The notes under the pieces were generated by a model. That model worked only from the letters and a program-made list of their open reading frames with translations. It did no database searches and was not told the DNA's origin. From Euzebyaceae bacterium (GTDB taxonomy: Bacteria > Actinomycetota > Nitriliruptoria > Euzebyales > Egibacteraceae), in contig JACCTL010000136.1 in assembly GCA_013812395.1 (NCBI GenBank), positions 1-38,959 on the forward strand: 38,959 bases of DNA, written 5' to 3'. The number at the start of each line of letters is the position of its first letter. Positions within the stretch are counted from its first letter, which is position 1. The translations under genes were made by a program, and so were the position numbers. This document shows positions 24,388-31,526 of this stretch, piece by piece.

Positions 24388-25491
24388 TCAAGGGGCGTAG
24401 CGGGCCTCGCTGCGCGCGGCGTCCAAGGCCAGGTCCAGCAGCCGCCGGATCAACGCCGGGTACTCCAAGCCCTGGGTCCGCCACACGTAGGGGAACATCG
24501 ACACCGGCGTGAACCCAGGGATGGTGTTGATCTCGTTGACCAGCACCTGTCCGGTCGCCTCGACGTAGAAGAAGTCGACCCGCGACATACCCCGCGCCCC
24601 TATGGCCAGATACGCCTCGCGGGCGTAGCGCCGGCATGTCTCAGCGACCTCGGCGGGCAGGTCGGCGGGGCAACGCAGCACCAACTCGTCGTCGAGGTAC
24701 TTGCCCTCGAAGTCGTAGAACTCGCGGGTCGTGGTGATCTCGCCTGGCGGTGTGACCTCGATGTCGCTGTTACCGATCACCCCGCACTCGACCTCGCGCA
24801 CCCCCTCAAGGCCGGTCTCGACGATCGCCACCCGGTCAAATCCGAACGCCTCGTCGATCCCCTCGATCAGGTCACCACGCGACATGCACTTGCGGATGCC
24901 GATCGACGACCCCTGCCGCGCCGGCTTGGTGAACAGCGGGTAGCACAGCGCCGCTTCGATGTCATCGAGCACCGCGCCGCGATCGGCGTCCCACAGCTGG
25001 CGGCGCACAGCCAGGTAGTCCACCTGGGGCAGACCTCGCGCGGAGAACACGTTCTTCATCTGCCGCTTGTCGATGCCGACCGCCGAGGACGCAACGTCGG
25101 CGCCGACATAGGGCACGCCGCACGAGCTGAGCAGCCCCTGCACCGTCCCGTCCTCGCCGTAGGGACCGTGCAGCACGGGGAAGCAGACGTCCACCGGACC
25201 CACCTCCTCGCCGTTGAACCCGTCGACGAAGCGCACCAGCCGGGGGCCCTTGCGGGTCTGCACAAGTCCCACGGTGTCGCCACCATCGGGCACACTCGGC
25301 AGGACGCCGGGGGCGGTGTCGCCGACCCCGTCGACCAGCGTCCAGCGGCCCTCCCTCGTGATGCCGACAGTGGTTACGAGGTAGCGCTCGTCGTCCAGCG
25401 CGGCCAGCACCGAGCGCGCGGACAAGCACGACACCTCGTGTTCGGCGGAGCGGCCGCCGAACAGCACGAGGACGCGGATGCGGGTCGTCAC
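24388..25491 (-). CDS. ddl: D-alanine--D-alanine ligase
   Basis: 367 residues. Makes the D-Ala-D-Ala dipeptide of peptidoglycan; cytoplasmic, target of cycloserine. The ATP-grasp layout is complete: LFGGRSAEHEVSCLSARSV, FPVLHGPYGEDGTVQGLL, the glycine loop LFTKPARQGSSIGI, VECGVIGN, and the metal site SRVDFFYVEATGQVLVNEIN with NTIPGFTPVSMFP. The GTG start at 25491 overlaps the gpsA stop (GTGA), so the two are coupled. The Y/F residue that sets depsipeptide specificity cannot be assigned by eye. Confidence 0.96.
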   Translation of the reverse strand: MTTRIRVLVLFGGRSAEHEVSCLSARSVLAALDDERYLVTTVGITREGRWTLVDGVGDTAPGVLPSVPDGGDTVGLVQTRKGPRLVRFVDGFNGEEVGPVDVCFPVLHGPYGEDGTVQGLLSSCGVPYVGADVASSAVGIDKRQMKNVFSARGLPQVDYLAVRRQLWDADRGAVLDDIEAALCYPLFTKPARQGSSIGIRKCMSRGDLIEGIDEAFGFDRVAIVETGLEGVREVECGVIGNSDIEVTPPGEITTTREFYDFEGKYLDDELVLRCPADLPAEVAETCRRYAREAYLAIGARGMSRVDFFYVEATGQVLVNEINTIPGFTPVSMFPYVWRTQGLEYPALIRRLLDLALDAARSEARYAP

Positions 25492-26507
25492 GGGCCACCC
25501 TCCAGTCCATAGAACTCGGCCTTAGGGTCGCGGGCCATCAACGCGCGCACCATGTCCTTCGGATCCATGCCGTCGCGGACCACCTTGACCACGTGCGCGA
25601 CGATGGGCATCTCGACGCCGCGCTCCTCGGCGATGGTGAGGATGGCCGCCGACGACTTCACGCCCTCGGCCACCATGTTCATCTCCGCGGTGATCGCGTC
25701 CAGCGACCGACCCCGCCCCAGCTGCTCGCCGACGTGGCGGTTGCGTGACTGGCGGCTCATGCAGGTCGCGACGAGGTCACCCATGCCGGCCAGACCAGAG
25801 AAGGTCAGGGGGTTGCCGCCGTGCGCCATGCCGAGGCGGGTCATCTCGGCCAGTCCCCTGGTGATCAGCATCGCCTTGCTGTTGTCGCCGAAGCCCATCC
25901 CGTCGCCCATCCCAGCGGCCAGCGCCAGGGCGTTCTTGATGGCGCCGCCCAGCTCGACACCCACGACGTCGGGGTTGGTGTAGACGCGGAAGTAGGGGGT
26001 GTGGCTCATGGCCTGGACCCGACCCGTGACGGCGCTCTCCGGCCCGGCCGCCACGGTCGCACCGGGCAGGCGGCGAGCGCACTCCCTGGCCAGGTTGGGA
26101 CCGGAGACGACGACGCAGCGACCGTAGGGGACGTCGAGCACTTCGCGGATCACCTGACTGGCGCGCTGGTGGGTGGACAGCTCGATGCCCTTGATCAGGC
26201 TCACGTAGATGCCGTCGCGCGGGACGCGATCCAGCCAGGCCGAGAGACTGTCGCGCAGCACATGGGACGGCATCGCCAGTACCACGACCTCGGCGCCGGT
26301 CAACGCCTCCTGCGCATCGGCGGTGGCCTGCAGCGACGGGTGGAGCTCGGTGTCGCCCAGATAGTCAGGGTTACGGTGGTCAGTGTTGATGACCTTGGCG
26401 ACCTCGTCGCGTCGCGCCCACAGCACGGCGTCCTCGCCGGCATCGACACACATCTGGGCGAACGCCGTTCCCCAGGAACCGGCGCCCATGACCGCGACCT
26501 TGCCCAT
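25488..26507 (-). CDS. gpsA: Glycerol-3-phosphate dehydrogenase (NAD(P)+)
   Basis: 339 residues. Reduces dihydroxyacetone phosphate to sn-glycerol-3-phosphate, the backbone for phospholipids. The N-terminal Rossmann motif is VAVMGAGSWGTAFAQM. The C-terminal helical domain includes GGAIKNALALAAGMGDGMGFGDNSKA with the catalytic Lys, and TFSGLAGMGDLVATC. I start at ATG 26507, with AGGAAGG about 8 bases upstream; earlier in-frame codons add a low-complexity stretch. Coupled to ddl. Supplies the substrate that the PlsX/PlsY route acylates. Divergent from cofC, as in the gpsA/fbiD pair of mycobacteria. Confidence 0.96.
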   Translation of the reverse strand: MGKVAVMGAGSWGTAFAQMCVDAGEDAVLWARRDEVAKVINTDHRNPDYLGDTELHPSLQATADAQEALTGAEVVVLAMPSHVLRDSLSAWLDRVPRDGIYVSLIKGIELSTHQRASQVIREVLDVPYGRCVVVSGPNLARECARRLPGATVAAGPESAVTGRVQAMSHTPYFRVYTNPDVVGVELGGAIKNALALAAGMGDGMGFGDNSKAMLITRGLAEMTRLGMAHGGNPLTFSGLAGMGDLVATCMSRQSRNRHVGEQLGRGRSLDAITAEMNMVAEGVKSSAAILTIAEERGVEMPIVAHVVKVVRDGMDPKDMVRALMARDPKAEFYGLEGGP

Positions 26508-26636
26508 CCTCACGCCTTCCTGCCTGCCCCCACCGCCGGGAGTGTAGGCAGCGGCCTCACCCTCGGTCCCGCGACGTTGTCGCTCTGGCGTTGACAGCGT
26601 CGCGGGACTTCGGGTCGGAGCGCGTGGTAGTCGCAT

Positions 26637-26648
26637 TACAGTGATCGC
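26637..26648 (+). promoter_or_regulatory. -10 element giving a probable leaderless cofC mRNA
   Basis: TACAGT (26637-26642) is followed by 6 bases and then the ATG at 26649, with no Shine-Dalgarno. The geometry is the same as before the hydrolase gene at 10927. A TTGACA at 26591 is too far away to be its -35. Confidence 0.4.
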
Positions 26649-27254
26649 ATGTGGCACGCCGAGCCGGGCGGCATCATCGCGATCGTGCCGCTCAAAGCGC
26701 TGAACGCGGCCAAGGGTCGTCTCGCGACCGTTGTCGATCCGGAAGGGCGGCGTCGTGTCGTCGGCCGGATGCTGCGCGCTGTCCTGTCAGCCTGCCGAGC
26801 TTGCGGGTCGGTGACCGACGTGCTCGTCGTCGCCGGGGACGAGGCCGCTGCCCGCCTGGCCATCGCGGCGGGGGCACGTGCCCTGGTCGAGCCCGAGCCA
26901 GGCCTGGACGCAGCCATGGCGGCTGCGGACGCGGCGACCGTGCAGGCACGGGCGACCCTGGTGGTGGCCGCCGACCTGCCGCTGGCCACCGGCGCGGACC
27001 TCGACCGGGTATTCGCGGCGGCGCCTGGCCGTGACGCGGTGGTGGTGGTGGCTCCGACCCGTGACGGTGGCACGGGCGCCTTGCTGCGGAGGCCACCAGG
27101 CGTCATCGTCACCACCTACGGACCCGGGTCGGCGGCGGCACACCTGCGCGGAGCGGCTGCCGAGGGGGTGCGCGGGATCCGGGTGGAGGTGGCGGGACTC
27201 GCCCACGACGTCGACACCCCGGCGCACCTCACGGCGGAGCTGCTCGGTCCCTAG
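26649..27254 (+). CDS. cofC: 2-phospho-L-lactate/phosphoenolpyruvate guanylyltransferase (F420 synthesis)
   Basis: 201 residues, called fbiD in mycobacteria. It activates phosphoenolpyruvate or phospholactate with GTP at the start of coenzyme F420 assembly. Seen: IIAIVPLKALNAAKGRLATVV (nucleotide-binding loop with LK and K-GRL), VLVVAGDEAA, LVVAADLPLATGADLDRVF as the DLP metal motif, and VVVVAPTRDGGTGALLRRPP. The partner genes for F420 (fbiA, fbiB, fbiC) are not in this window. Divergent from gpsA. Its 3' end overlaps, tail to tail by 26 bases, the secreted-protein gene on the other strand. Confidence 0.9.
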   Translation: MWHAEPGGIIAIVPLKALNAAKGRLATVVDPEGRRRVVGRMLRAVLSACRACGSVTDVLVVAGDEAAARLAIAAGARALVEPEPGLDAAMAAADAATVQARATLVVAADLPLATGADLDRVFAAAPGRDAVVVVAPTRDGGTGALLRRPPGVIVTTYGPGSAAAHLRGAAAEGVRGIRVEVAGLAHDVDTPAHLTAELLGP

Positions 27255-27885
27255 CTCCGGCGACTGGCTCGGAATCGCCGAGCTGGTAGCTGCCTTCTTG
27301 GGGTTGACCCTGCTGGCGCACGGGAACTTGGATCGCGTGGTCCCCCAGCCGTTGCGGCTGCAAGACGACGTCATGCGGCAAGCGGGCCCCGGCCGACGCA
27401 TCGACACTGACGACGTTGTTCGTGACCTTGATCTGGCCCCGCCCGTCGCTACGGCGGGCGGACTCGTAGCCATCAGGGACGAGGACCGCGAAGGTCGCCG
27501 TGTCGCCGGTGCGCAGCCGCAATGGCAGCCCGTGGTCGCGCACGTCGGACGGCCGCGCGCACTTGGCGTTCGCGACATCGCCGCCGTCGGCTGCCGCCAT
27601 GACCGCGATGATGCACAGCTCGCCGTCGGCGTTGGTTGCAACGTAGTGGCGAACGAAATGGCGAAGGTCGCCTTCCCGGCGGAGCAGGCGCGCGCTGTCG
27701 GGTAGCAGCTGGGCTTCGTTCAGACCGTCGGCCACGGCGGCCGGCAGCGCATCGTCCGTGGTCGCTTCCCTCGCCAGAGCGCCGACCACGTCGGCTGGAG
27801 CGGGCTCGTTCCAGTCCGCCGTTGCCAGGATGGCAAACCCGGTGAGGGCCAATGCGCGGAGGACCCACTTCGACTTGATCACCAC
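27229..27885 (-). CDS. Exported protein, function unknown
   Basis: 218 residues from GTG 27885 (MVIKSKWVLRALALTGFAILATA), a signal peptide or short N-terminal anchor. The mature part has a segment around GELCIIAVMAAADGGDVANA and LPLRLRTGDTATFAVLVPDGYESA, which could be a beta-rich domain, and one Cys pair (ELCIIA, AKCARP). I recognise no family. GAGG precedes the start. Its last 26 bases overlap cofC tail to tail. Copy 2 of the 26-bp element lies 37 bases upstream of the start. Confidence 0.7.
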   Translation of the reverse strand: MVIKSKWVLRALALTGFAILATADWNEPAPADVVGALAREATTDDALPAAVADGLNEAQLLPDSARLLRREGDLRHFVRHYVATNADGELCIIAVMAAADGGDVANAKCARPSDVRDHGLPLRLRTGDTATFAVLVPDGYESARRSDGRGQIKVTNNVVSVDASAGARLPHDVVLQPQRLGDHAIQVPVRQQGQPQEGSYQLGDSEPVAGARDRAAPP

Positions 27886-27922
27886 AGCGCCTCGTTGTTG
27901 ATCGCCTCACACCTGATCTTGT

Positions 27923-27948
27923 GTCCTACCGCTTCGCTACTTCAGGAC
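27923..27948. repeat. 26-bp dispersed element, copy 2
   Basis: Identical to copy 1 except for TTC in place of ATG before the closing AGGAC (two changes). The GTCCT/AGGAC ends and the CGCTTCGCTAC core are kept. It lies 37 bases upstream of the minus-strand exported-protein gene, 15 bases from the putative -35 of the divergent cold-shock-like gene. Confidence 0.85.
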
Positions 27949-27962
27949 CGGTGAGCGCAGCT

Positions 27963-27990
27963 TTGTGGCCGGGCGGCGCACGACTAGGCT
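27963..27990 (+). promoter_or_regulatory. Putative promoter of the cold-shock-like gene
   Basis: TTGTGG (27963-27968), a 16-base spacer and TAGGCT (27985-27990), ending 36 bases before the ATG. The same TAGGCT hexamer is the -10 candidate of the AsnC-domain gene. Confidence 0.45.
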
Positions 27991-28026
27991 CAGGCGGCCA
28001 CCGATCGGCCACGCCAGGAGCACGGT

Positions 28027-28233
28027 ATGCCCCAGGGCACCGTCAAGTACTTCAACATCGAGACCAACACGGGCACCGTGCTGACCGACGATCAGACCGA
28101 ACTGCCTGTTGACGCCGAAACCTTCGCCGCCTCAGGCCTTCTCGAACTGCGGCTGGGACAACGCGTGCGCTTCACCGTCCACGGCGACGGCGATGACCGC
28201 CAGGTGCGGGACCTGACGATCGCCAGCCTGTAG
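28027..28233 (+). CDS. Divergent cold-shock-domain-like protein
   Basis: 68 residues, normal CspA length. The first strand MPQGTVKYFNIET and the closing LRLGQRVRFTVHGDGDDRQVRDLTIASL follow the cold-shock fold. The nucleic-acid face is gone: RNP1 (KGFGFI) reads TNTGTVL at about 13-19, and RNP2 (VFVHF) reads LPVDAETF at about 26-33, so the aromatic stacking residues are lost except Tyr8/Phe9. AGGAG lies 7 bases before the ATG. A fold relic with a new binding function is more likely than a classic RNA chaperone. Monocistronic. Confidence 0.75.
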   Translation: MPQGTVKYFNIETNTGTVLTDDQTELPVDAETFAASGLLELRLGQRVRFTVHGDGDDRQVRDLTIASL

Positions 28234-28332
28234 AGCCTCGGCGGCGTCGGCGGCTCACCTCGGCAGTCGGCGTCAGGGCCGCTCCGGGCCGGGCGCGTGA
28301 GCGCTCGGCGGCGGTGGTCGGCGCCTGGGAGT

Positions 28333-28704
28333 TCAGGCCGTCTTGCGGGCCGCCTTGCGCCCGGCCGACTTCTTCGCGGTGGCCTTCTTCGCCGTGGACT
28401 TGCTGCCAGCGACCTTCCTGGCCGTGGACTTCTTGGCGGTGGACTTTGTCGCCGCCTTGCGAGCCGTCGACTTCTTCCCCGTCGAGCGTCCAGCCGTCTT
28501 CTTGCCGCCAGATGTCGACTTCTTGGCGGTCGCCTTCTTCGTCGCCGACTTCTTGGTCGCCGACTTCTTGGCCGGTGACGCCGCCTTGCCGGCTACCTTC
28601 CTCGTTGCCGATGCAGCCTTCTTCCCTGCGGTCGATTTCTTCGTACCGCTCTTGCTAGCGGTAGCCTTCTTCGTGCCGGTCGCCTTCTTGCCCGTTGCAG
28701 CCAT
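28333..28704 (-). CDS. Lysine-rich histone H1/HupB-tail-like protein
   Basis: 123 residues built almost wholly of Lys, Ala, Thr, Ser and Gly in short repeats (KKSATKKSATKKATAKKST, AKKSTARKVAGSKSTAKKA, AARKTA). This matches the C-terminal tail of actinobacterial HupB and eukaryotic-type H1, which binds DNA non-specifically and compacts it. No HU core domain is present, and none is encoded in any frame just upstream. It lies close to cofC, roughly where mycobacteria have hupB. ATG 28704, preceded by AAGAGA. The antisense open frames are by-products of the repeats. A nucleoid protein is the natural reading; the full HU gene may be elsewhere. Confidence 0.85.
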   Translation of the reverse strand: MAATGKKATGTKKATASKSGTKKSTAGKKAASATRKVAGKAASPAKKSATKKSATKKATAKKSTSGGKKTAGRSTGKKSTARKAATKSTAKKSTARKVAGSKSTAKKATAKKSAGRKAARKTA

Positions 28705-28718
28705 GGTGTCTCTTTTCT

Positions 28719-28736
28719 GCGCCCGTCTGTGGGCGC
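28719..28736 (-). promoter_or_regulatory. Leader hairpin before the lysine-rich gene
   Basis: On the minus strand GCGCCC-ACAGAC-GGGCGC is a perfect 6-bp stem with a 6-base loop, 14 bases before the start codon and just ahead of AGAAAAGAGA. It is not followed by T residues in that direction, so it looks like a 5'-leader structure and not a terminator. Confidence 0.4.
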
Positions 28737-29062
28737 GGTCGTCACAGCGCTGCTGCGCAATTGCCGGGTTGGATGCCGCTCAGGTGCACGGCAACTTCGA
28801 CATACGGGTCGAGCAGTCGCTCGACAACCATCCACGACGGCCGCCGCGACGCAGCAGGAACGGCGCGCGACGACCGCTGCTGCGGTGCACCGATCGCTCG
28901 TTGTGCCACCACGACTCCCAACGGCCTGCGCCGGACGGATCCGACGCTTCGCAATCGCGACATTACTCAACTCGATGGCATGCAGGCAATGACCCGTGAC
29001 GGTGCCGCTTCATCGAATGGCCACAACCTTCTCCCGCCGCGGGGCTGAAAACGATCCGCCGG
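28737..29062. other. Intergenic, no gene recognised
   Basis: About 325 bases between the lysine-rich gene and the small membrane protein, divergently placed. No convincing coding frame with a ribosome site, no RNA gene and no HU core. It should hold the promoter of the lysine-rich gene, but I could not settle on one. Confidence 0.6.
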
Positions 29063-29075
29063 TAGCATGGCGGCG
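29063..29075 (+). promoter_or_regulatory. -10 element giving a probable leaderless membrane-protein mRNA
   Basis: TAGCAT (29063-29068) is followed by 7 bases and the ATG at 29076. The upstream in-frame ATG at 29067 lies inside this element. No ribosome site is visible. Confidence 0.35.
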
Positions 29076-29492
29076 ATGCAGACAAGGCTGGCAGACGGCG
29101 AGCGAGTAGGCCGTGGCTCCGCCACTGCGGCTACGGTCATCGGCTGGCTGTCGGGCGTACTGTCGGCCGGCACGGTCCTCATGGCACTCGCGCACGCTGG
29201 GCTGTCACTGCCGTTGCTGTCGGCCCTGGGACCTGGTGGCGATCGCGCCGTCCCGCCGGCGGCCATCGCCTTTGGCGTCCTTGCTGTCCTGGCCGCGGTC
29301 GTCGCCGCCGGCGTATTCGCCCGGCGATCGTGGGCATGGGCGCTCGGCCTGGTCGTGCACGCACTGACGGTGTTCGGGGCAGCCACCCCGTACCGTGGAC
29401 CGGTCAGTCTGGTCGGCATCCTGTTGAGCCTGACCGCCGTGGCCGTCCTGCTGTCGCGGCCGGGCCGCACCGCCTTGCTGCCCCGGCACTAA
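29076..29492 (+). CDS. Small membrane protein, four predicted TM helices
   Basis: 138 residues from ATG 29076; ATG 29067 is an alternative but would sit in the likely -10 element. After a polar N-terminus (MQTRLADGERVGRGS) come about four hydrophobic helices: about 18-42 (TVIGWLSGVLSAGTVLMALA), 60-82 (AIAFGVLAVLAAVVAAGVFA), 85-101 (WAWALGLVVHALTVFGA) and 108-128 (SLVGILLSLTAVAVLLS). The tail is basic. No domain recognised; generic actinobacterial integral membrane protein. Confidence 0.75.
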   Translation: MQTRLADGERVGRGSATAATVIGWLSGVLSAGTVLMALAHAGLSLPLLSALGPGGDRAVPPAAIAFGVLAVLAAVVAAGVFARRSWAWALGLVVHALTVFGAATPYRGPVSLVGILLSLTAVAVLLSRPGRTALLPRH

Positions 29493-29529
29493 CTTCCACG
29501 ACCGTGCGTCGCCAGCCTAGTCAACGACC

Positions 29530-29569
29530 GTTGCGAGCCCCAGTCGCAACACCTCGACGCTGCTACCCT
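29530..29569 (+). promoter_or_regulatory. Operator-promoter candidate of the ABC-F gene
   Basis: GTTGCGA-GCCCCAG-TCGCAAC (29530-29550) is a perfect 7-bp inverted repeat spanning 21 bp, a size usual for TetR- or MarR-type dimers. It overlaps the expected -35 region of TACCCT (29564-29569), a TAnnnT -10 element. The start would be near 29576, giving a leader of about 150 bases. Confidence 0.5.
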
Positions 29570-29637
29570 TTCGTCGTCGACGCGCCGCCGGCGTCGAGCT
29601 CAACCGCAGGACCACCCGAGCCATTGGAGAGGCCGTC

Positions 29638-29676
29638 ATGGCCGACCTGACGAGGGGCGCTACCAGCGCCTGCTGA
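29638..29676 (+). CDS. Leader peptide ORF (12 aa) before the ABC-F gene
   Basis: ATG 29638 with GGAGAGG 5 bases upstream encodes MADLTRGATSAC and stops at 29676, 48 bases before the ABC-F start. The main ABC-F ATG itself has no Shine-Dalgarno. Antibiotic-resistance ABC-F genes are often controlled by ribosome stalling on such leader ORFs; the peptide overlaps the first hairpin of this leader. Function inferred. Confidence 0.5.
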   Translation: MADLTRGATSAC

Positions 29677-29699
29677 CCCAAGCGCGGCACCGGCCGCGT
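29656..29699 (+). promoter_or_regulatory. Paired hairpins, possible attenuator of the ABC-F gene
   Basis: Stem 1: GGCGCT-ACC-AGCGCC (29656-29670), inside the leader ORF. Stem 2: CGCGGC-ACCG-GCCGCG (29683-29698). A ribosome stalled on the leader ORF would melt stem 1 and could change folding downstream. No T-tract, so translational rather than transcriptional attenuation is more likely. Confidence 0.4.
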
Positions 29700-29724
29700 C
29701 GGCATCGACCTCGCGGATGTCTCC

Positions 29725-31356
29725 ATGCTCACCTTCTCTGGCGTCTCCAAGTCCTTCGACGCGCGCCCGGCTCTGGTCGACGTAACGCTGTCAGTCGCCG
29801 CCGGTAGCCGCACGGCGGTCGTTGGCGTGAACGGCTCGGGCAAGACAACGCTGTTGCGGTTGGCTGCCGGCGAGCTGGATCCTGACCGAGGCAACGTGTC
29901 GCTGCCAACCGGGGCGACCGTGGCCTACGTGCCACAGGACTACGGCATCGTCGCGGCCGCGACCGTCGAGCAGTACCTGAAGCTGCGTGCCGGGGTGCTC
30001 GGCATTGAGCACGAGTTGCACGCGCTGGAGGGGGCGGTGGCCGCCGGCGACGAGGTGGCCGCGGCCGCATACGCCGATGCGCTGGACCGCTACGCCGCCG
30101 TCGGCGGCTACGAGATCGACGGCCGCGTGCAGCGAGCGCTGGCGGCGTTGCAGCTACCAGCCGCGACGCTGCCACGCCCCCTCGGAGAGCTGTCCGGCGG
30201 CCAGCAGGTACGCGTTGGCCTCGCCGGGATCCTCGCTTCGCGCTTCGACCTGTACCTGCTGGACGAGCCGACCAACAACCTGGACCTGATCGCCTTGGAG
30301 CTGCTCACCGACTTCGTCGCAACCGCGGACGCGACGTTCCTGCTGGTGTCTCACGACCGGGCGTTTCTCGACGAGACCGCCAACAGCATCATCGAGATCG
30401 ACGAGCACAGCCACACCGCGGAGGCATTCGGCGTGTCGTTCGCCGAGTACCGGCAGACTCGGGCACGGCTGCTGGCCACCCAGTCGGCTCGCTACCGCGC
30501 CTACCTCGACGAGGTCGCGCGCTTGCAAGGCTCCATCCGTACGAAGCGGACCAGTGCCGCGCGAAGGACGGACAACCGGCCGCCGCGCGATGGCGACAAG
30601 ATGCAGCGCGACTTCCTCACCGAGCGCGCAGCGACCGGCGCCGGCAAGTCGGTGCGCGCGCTGGAACGCCGACTGCAACGCCTGGAGGCGGTGGCCGAGC
30701 CGCGCACCGGCTGGGAGCTGCGCCTGTCGCTGGCCGCGACGAGCCGTAGCGGCGACCTGGTGGTGGAGGCGGACAACGTCGTCAAGACCTACGGGCCGTT
30801 CAGGCTTGGTCCACTGGCGCTGGCGGTGCACTGGCGCGACCGACTGGCATTGCTGGGCCACAACGGCGCCGGCAAGAGCGTGTTGATCGGGTTGCTGACG
30901 GGTGCGGTCAAACCTGACTCCGGCACGGTCCGCCGTGGACCGGGCGTGCGGGTCGGTGTGCTGCAGCAGGGTGGCGCGGATCTCGCCGGACGCGGTTCCG
31001 GCCTGGCGACGTTCCTGGCCGCCGTGCCCACGACTGAGGCCGACGCACGCACGCTGCTGGCGAAGTTCGACCTGGGTGCCGACCACGTGCTGCGCGGCGT
31101 CTACAGCTACTCCCCAGGCGAGCGCTGCCGCCTCGGACTGGCGATCCTGATGGCCAAGGGTGCCAACTGGTTGGTGCTCGACGAGCCGACCAACCACCTC
31201 GATCTGGAAGCGCAGGAGGAACTGGAGCAAGCGCTGACCGGCTTCGACGGCACGCTGCTGATGGTGTCGCACGACCGCGAGTTCCTGGAACGCATCGGCA
31301 TCACCCGCCGCGTCGAGCTGGCCGACGGGCAGTTGCTCAACGACGTCCCGGCCTGA
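29725..31356 (+). CDS. ABC-F family ATPase (ribosome protection type)
   Basis: 543 residues with two ABC domains and no membrane part. Domain 1: GVNGSGKTTLLRL, signature LSGGQQVRVGL, LLDEPTNNLDL. An interdomain linker of basic coiled coil (IRTKRTSAARRTDNRP, VRALERRLQRLEAV) follows. Domain 2: GHNGAGKSVLIGL, signature YSPGERCRLGL, LVLDEPTNHLDL. Soluble duplicated ABC proteins of this kind bind the ribosomal E site; the group includes antibiotic-resistance factors and housekeeping translation factors. A resistance role is suggested by the palindromic operator, leader ORF and hairpins upstream, but is not proven. Start ATG 29725 lacks a ribosome site. Not part of a transporter operon. Confidence 0.92.
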   Translation: MLTFSGVSKSFDARPALVDVTLSVAAGSRTAVVGVNGSGKTTLLRLAAGELDPDRGNVSLPTGATVAYVPQDYGIVAAATVEQYLKLRAGVLGIEHELHALEGAVAAGDEVAAAAYADALDRYAAVGGYEIDGRVQRALAALQLPAATLPRPLGELSGGQQVRVGLAGILASRFDLYLLDEPTNNLDLIALELLTDFVATADATFLLVSHDRAFLDETANSIIEIDEHSHTAEAFGVSFAEYRQTRARLLATQSARYRAYLDEVARLQGSIRTKRTSAARRTDNRPPRDGDKMQRDFLTERAATGAGKSVRALERRLQRLEAVAEPRTGWELRLSLAATSRSGDLVVEADNVVKTYGPFRLGPLALAVHWRDRLALLGHNGAGKSVLIGLLTGAVKPDSGTVRRGPGVRVGVLQQGGADLAGRGSGLATFLAAVPTTEADARTLLAKFDLGADHVLRGVYSYSPGERCRLGLAILMAKGANWLVLDEPTNHLDLEAQEELEQALTGFDGTLLMVSHDREFLERIGITRRVELADGQLLNDVPA

Positions 31357-31417
31357 CTCGGGGCATCCACAACACGGCAGAAATCAACCCGTCCTCGTGA
31401 CACACCTTACCGTCATA

Positions 31418-31433
31418 CTGAACACATGTTCGA
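31418..31433. promoter_or_regulatory. Second SOS-like (LexA) box, no clear target gene
   Basis: CTGAAC-ACAT-GTTCGA contains the perfect core GAACnnnnGTTC; only the outer left pair departs from the TCGAACnnnnGTTCGA consensus. An ATG (31426) lies in its middle and would start MFESGDRRW, as in many 13E12 genes, but the frame then runs antisense through the two tRNA genes and resembles no protein. Confidence 0.55.
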
Positions 31434-31500
31434 GTCCGGCGACCGCAGGTGGGTACGGGTGCAGAAGCGCATGGAGTCAGTGGCCCCACCGACTTCGCTT

Positions 31501-31518
31501 CTGAGGGCAACCTCTCAG
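31501..31518 (-). terminator. Possible terminator after tRNA-Glu
   Basis: On the minus strand CTGAG-A-GG-TTG-CC-CTCAG pairs as a 7-bp stem with one bulged base and a 3-base loop, 9 bases past the tRNA CCA end. No T-tract follows. Weak evidence. Confidence 0.3.
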
Positions 31519-31526
31519 TTGTGTAC

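Noticed and set aside
23018-24637. Extended 539-codon version of ThiL
   Set aside because: The extra N-terminal part lies antisense to the AsnC-domain gene and across the 26-bp element; family alignment starts at [11 protein letters not shown].
26591-26596. TTGACA as -35 box of cofC
   Set aside because: It is 40 bases from the only good -10 (TACAGT at 26637) and no -10 lies 16-18 bases downstream.
28333-28704. Repetitive DNA that might suggest a CRISPR array or tandem repeat locus
   Set aside because: Repeats are short, irregular, in frame and protein-coding; there are no equal-length repeats with unique spacers.
28343-28999. Hydrophobic plus-strand frame (DFFAVAFFAVDLL-like repeats) opposite the lysine-rich gene
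   Set aside because: Antisense of Lys/Ala/Thr repeat codons gives Phe/Leu/Ala/Val automatically; the minus strand has the histone-tail composition and a start with leader.
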